A stretch of 12,386 nucleotides of DNA from positions 1 to 12,386 of the forward strand of contig DATLDK010000101.1 in the NCBI GenBank assembly GCA_035525905.1, written 5' to 3'. This DNA comes from Gaiellasilicea sp035525905. Its GTDB lineage: Bacteria > Actinomycetota > Thermoleophilia > Gaiellales > Gaiellaceae. A model generated the notes under the pieces. The model had not been told where the DNA came from. It saw only the letters and a program-made list of their open reading frames with translations, and searched no databases. A program made the position numbers and the translations under genes. Shown piece by piece: positions 11,798 through 12,386 of the stretch (the stretch's first letter is position 1; each line of letters begins with the position of its first letter).

Positions 11798-12277
11798 ATG
11801 ACGTCGCTCTCGCTCTACGAGGATCTCCTCTCCCCTGCCGAGGAGCTCGCGCTCCCGGCCGGCGGCCGGATCGTCTACGTCGCCTCCGGCGAGCTCGCCG
11901 GCCTGCACGCCGGCCGGGCCGCCTTCGGGTCCGACGAGTCGACGATCGCGGCAGGCAGCGACGGGGCCACCGTCCTGCGCTGGGAGCTGACGGAGTGGTC
12001 GGCAGACGACGCGAAGCTTTCGGCACATGTCCAGCTCGACCCGTGGGCCGACTACGCGATGCGGTGCGAGCTCGACGGCGGCCCCGCCGCCGGGCCGGGG
12101 ATCGGGTGCGTGTTGCGCGGTGAGCTCTCGGTCGACGGCGAGCTCGTGCAACCGTTCGGGGCCTTCGTCGAGCCAGCCGAGATCTCCGGACGCGGCTCGT
12201 TCGTGCGCGTGGTGCTCGTCCGCGCCGAGGAGTCCGTCGGCGACGACGCGCTCGCCCAGGGGTCGCTGCATCTATGA
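11798..12277 (+). CDS. Hypothetical beta-rich protein, possibly a bicupin
   Basis: A 159-residue protein not assigned to a known family. Two stretches look alike and cupin-like: residues 22-63 (GGRIVYVASGEL, then STIAAGSDGATVLRWEL) and residues 101-141 (GIGCVLRGELSVDGELVQPF, then AEISGRGSFVRVVLV). Each has a strand, a G-E-L turn, then a proline or glycine-bounded strand pair. The usual cupin metal histidines are absent, so any site would be non-metal or lost. There is no signal peptide. ATG 11798 lies 29 bases from the divergent dipeptidase start, with TACCTT (11782-11787) as a possible -10. The stop overlaps the next start (ATGA), so it is co-translated with a lipoprotein. The cupin idea is an inference from pattern only. 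Confidence 0.7.
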   Translation: MTSLSLYEDLLSPAEELALPAGGRIVYVASGELAGLHAGRAAFGSDESTIAAGSDGATVLRWELTEWSADDAKLSAHVQLDPWADYAMRCELDGGPAAGPGIGCVLRGELSVDGELVQPFGAFVEPAEISGRGSFVRVVLVRAEESVGDDALAQGSLHL

Positions 12278-12386
12278 GCGGCAGATTTCTGCTCGCCGCA
12301 GTCCTCGCCGTCGCGCTCGCCGGCTGCGGCTCGGATGGAGCGAAGGATGCCGCAGCGACGCAGCCGGTGACCGTGACGGAGACGGT
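12274..12386 (+). CDS. Lipoprotein, 5' part only
   Basis: The gene starts at ATG 12274, overlapping the preceding stop as ATGA, and runs off the window after 37 codons. Residues 1-17 form a signal peptide: Arg4, a hydrophobic core FLLAAVLAVALAG, then the lipobox LAGC with Cys18, which would be lipidated after signal peptidase II cleavage. The following SDGAKDAAATQPVTVTET is a Thr/Ala-rich linker typical of surface lipoproteins. The mature domain lies beyond the window, so no function can be given. It is exported and membrane-anchored, whereas its upstream partner has no signal peptide. Confidence 0.85.
   Translation, partial: MSGRFLLAAVLAVALAGCGSDGAKDAAATQPVTVTET

Noticed and set aside
10977..11801. 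274-residue plus-strand open frame opposite the dipeptidase
   Set aside because: Antisense shadow of a gene with complete M19 motifs. No recognisable domain and no start signals.
1..12386. Search for CRISPR arrays, tRNA/rRNA, insertion sequences, phage or defence islands
   Set aside because: No regularly spaced repeats, no tRNA-like folds, no transposase, integrase, nuclease or toxin-antitoxin signatures were seen by eye. A tool-based search could still find small RNAs.

Overview
This is a GC-rich (roughly 70%), tightly packed bacterial chromosome segment with about 20 genes. No gap between genes exceeds about 50 bases. No rRNA, tRNA, CRISPR array, insertion sequence or phage gene was seen. 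GTG/TTG starts, leaderless promoters, a 7-Fe ferredoxin, a DUF7218/Rho_N-type 'plasmid stabilization' protein, an Rv2578c/SplB-like radical SAM protein and split XdhC proteins all point to a high-GC actinobacterium. A deep-branching one such as Thermoleophilia/Gaiellales is my best guess; this is inference, not proof.

Layout. (1) Plus strand, 1-2730: the end of a receiver-like protein, ferredoxin (fdxA), a small basic Rho_N-type protein, a two-domain VOC/glyoxalase-fold protein, and a fumarate-reductase-type flavoprotein that lacks a standard start codon. (2) Minus strand, 5169 down to 2727: a radical SAM protein, then a NarL-type response regulator and a soluble histidine kinase overlapping at TGATG, then a 69-residue protein of unknown function. 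(3) Plus strand, 5205-7502: a metallo-beta-lactamase-fold hydrolase with a C-terminal winged-helix region, and a CNNM/CorC (HlyC) membrane transporter. (4) Minus strand, 8108 down to 7513: a 67-residue helical protein overlapping a SnoaL-like protein. (5) Plus strand, 8129-10773: a nitroreductase, XdhC N-domain and XdhC C-domain proteins encoded separately, and a zinc alcohol dehydrogenase; the last three overlap each other. (6) Minus strand, 11768 down to 10770: an M19 dipeptidase. (7) Plus strand, 11798 to the end: a beta-rich, possibly bicupin, protein overlapping the start of a lipoprotein.

How it works together. The two-component pair is one transcription unit. The XdhC pair plus dehydrogenase looks like a molybdoenzyme-maturation and redox unit, but no molybdoenzyme subunit is in the window. 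The rest is mixed redox, metal and housekeeping content.

The best leads are regulatory. Several genes have a -10 hexamer placed exactly six bases before the start codon, the geometry of leaderless transcription. The radical SAM gene has such a promoter, and a perfect GAAC-N4-GTTC core (the LexA/SOS box of Gram-positives and actinobacteria) abuts its -10. I found no convincing undescribed defence or mobile system.
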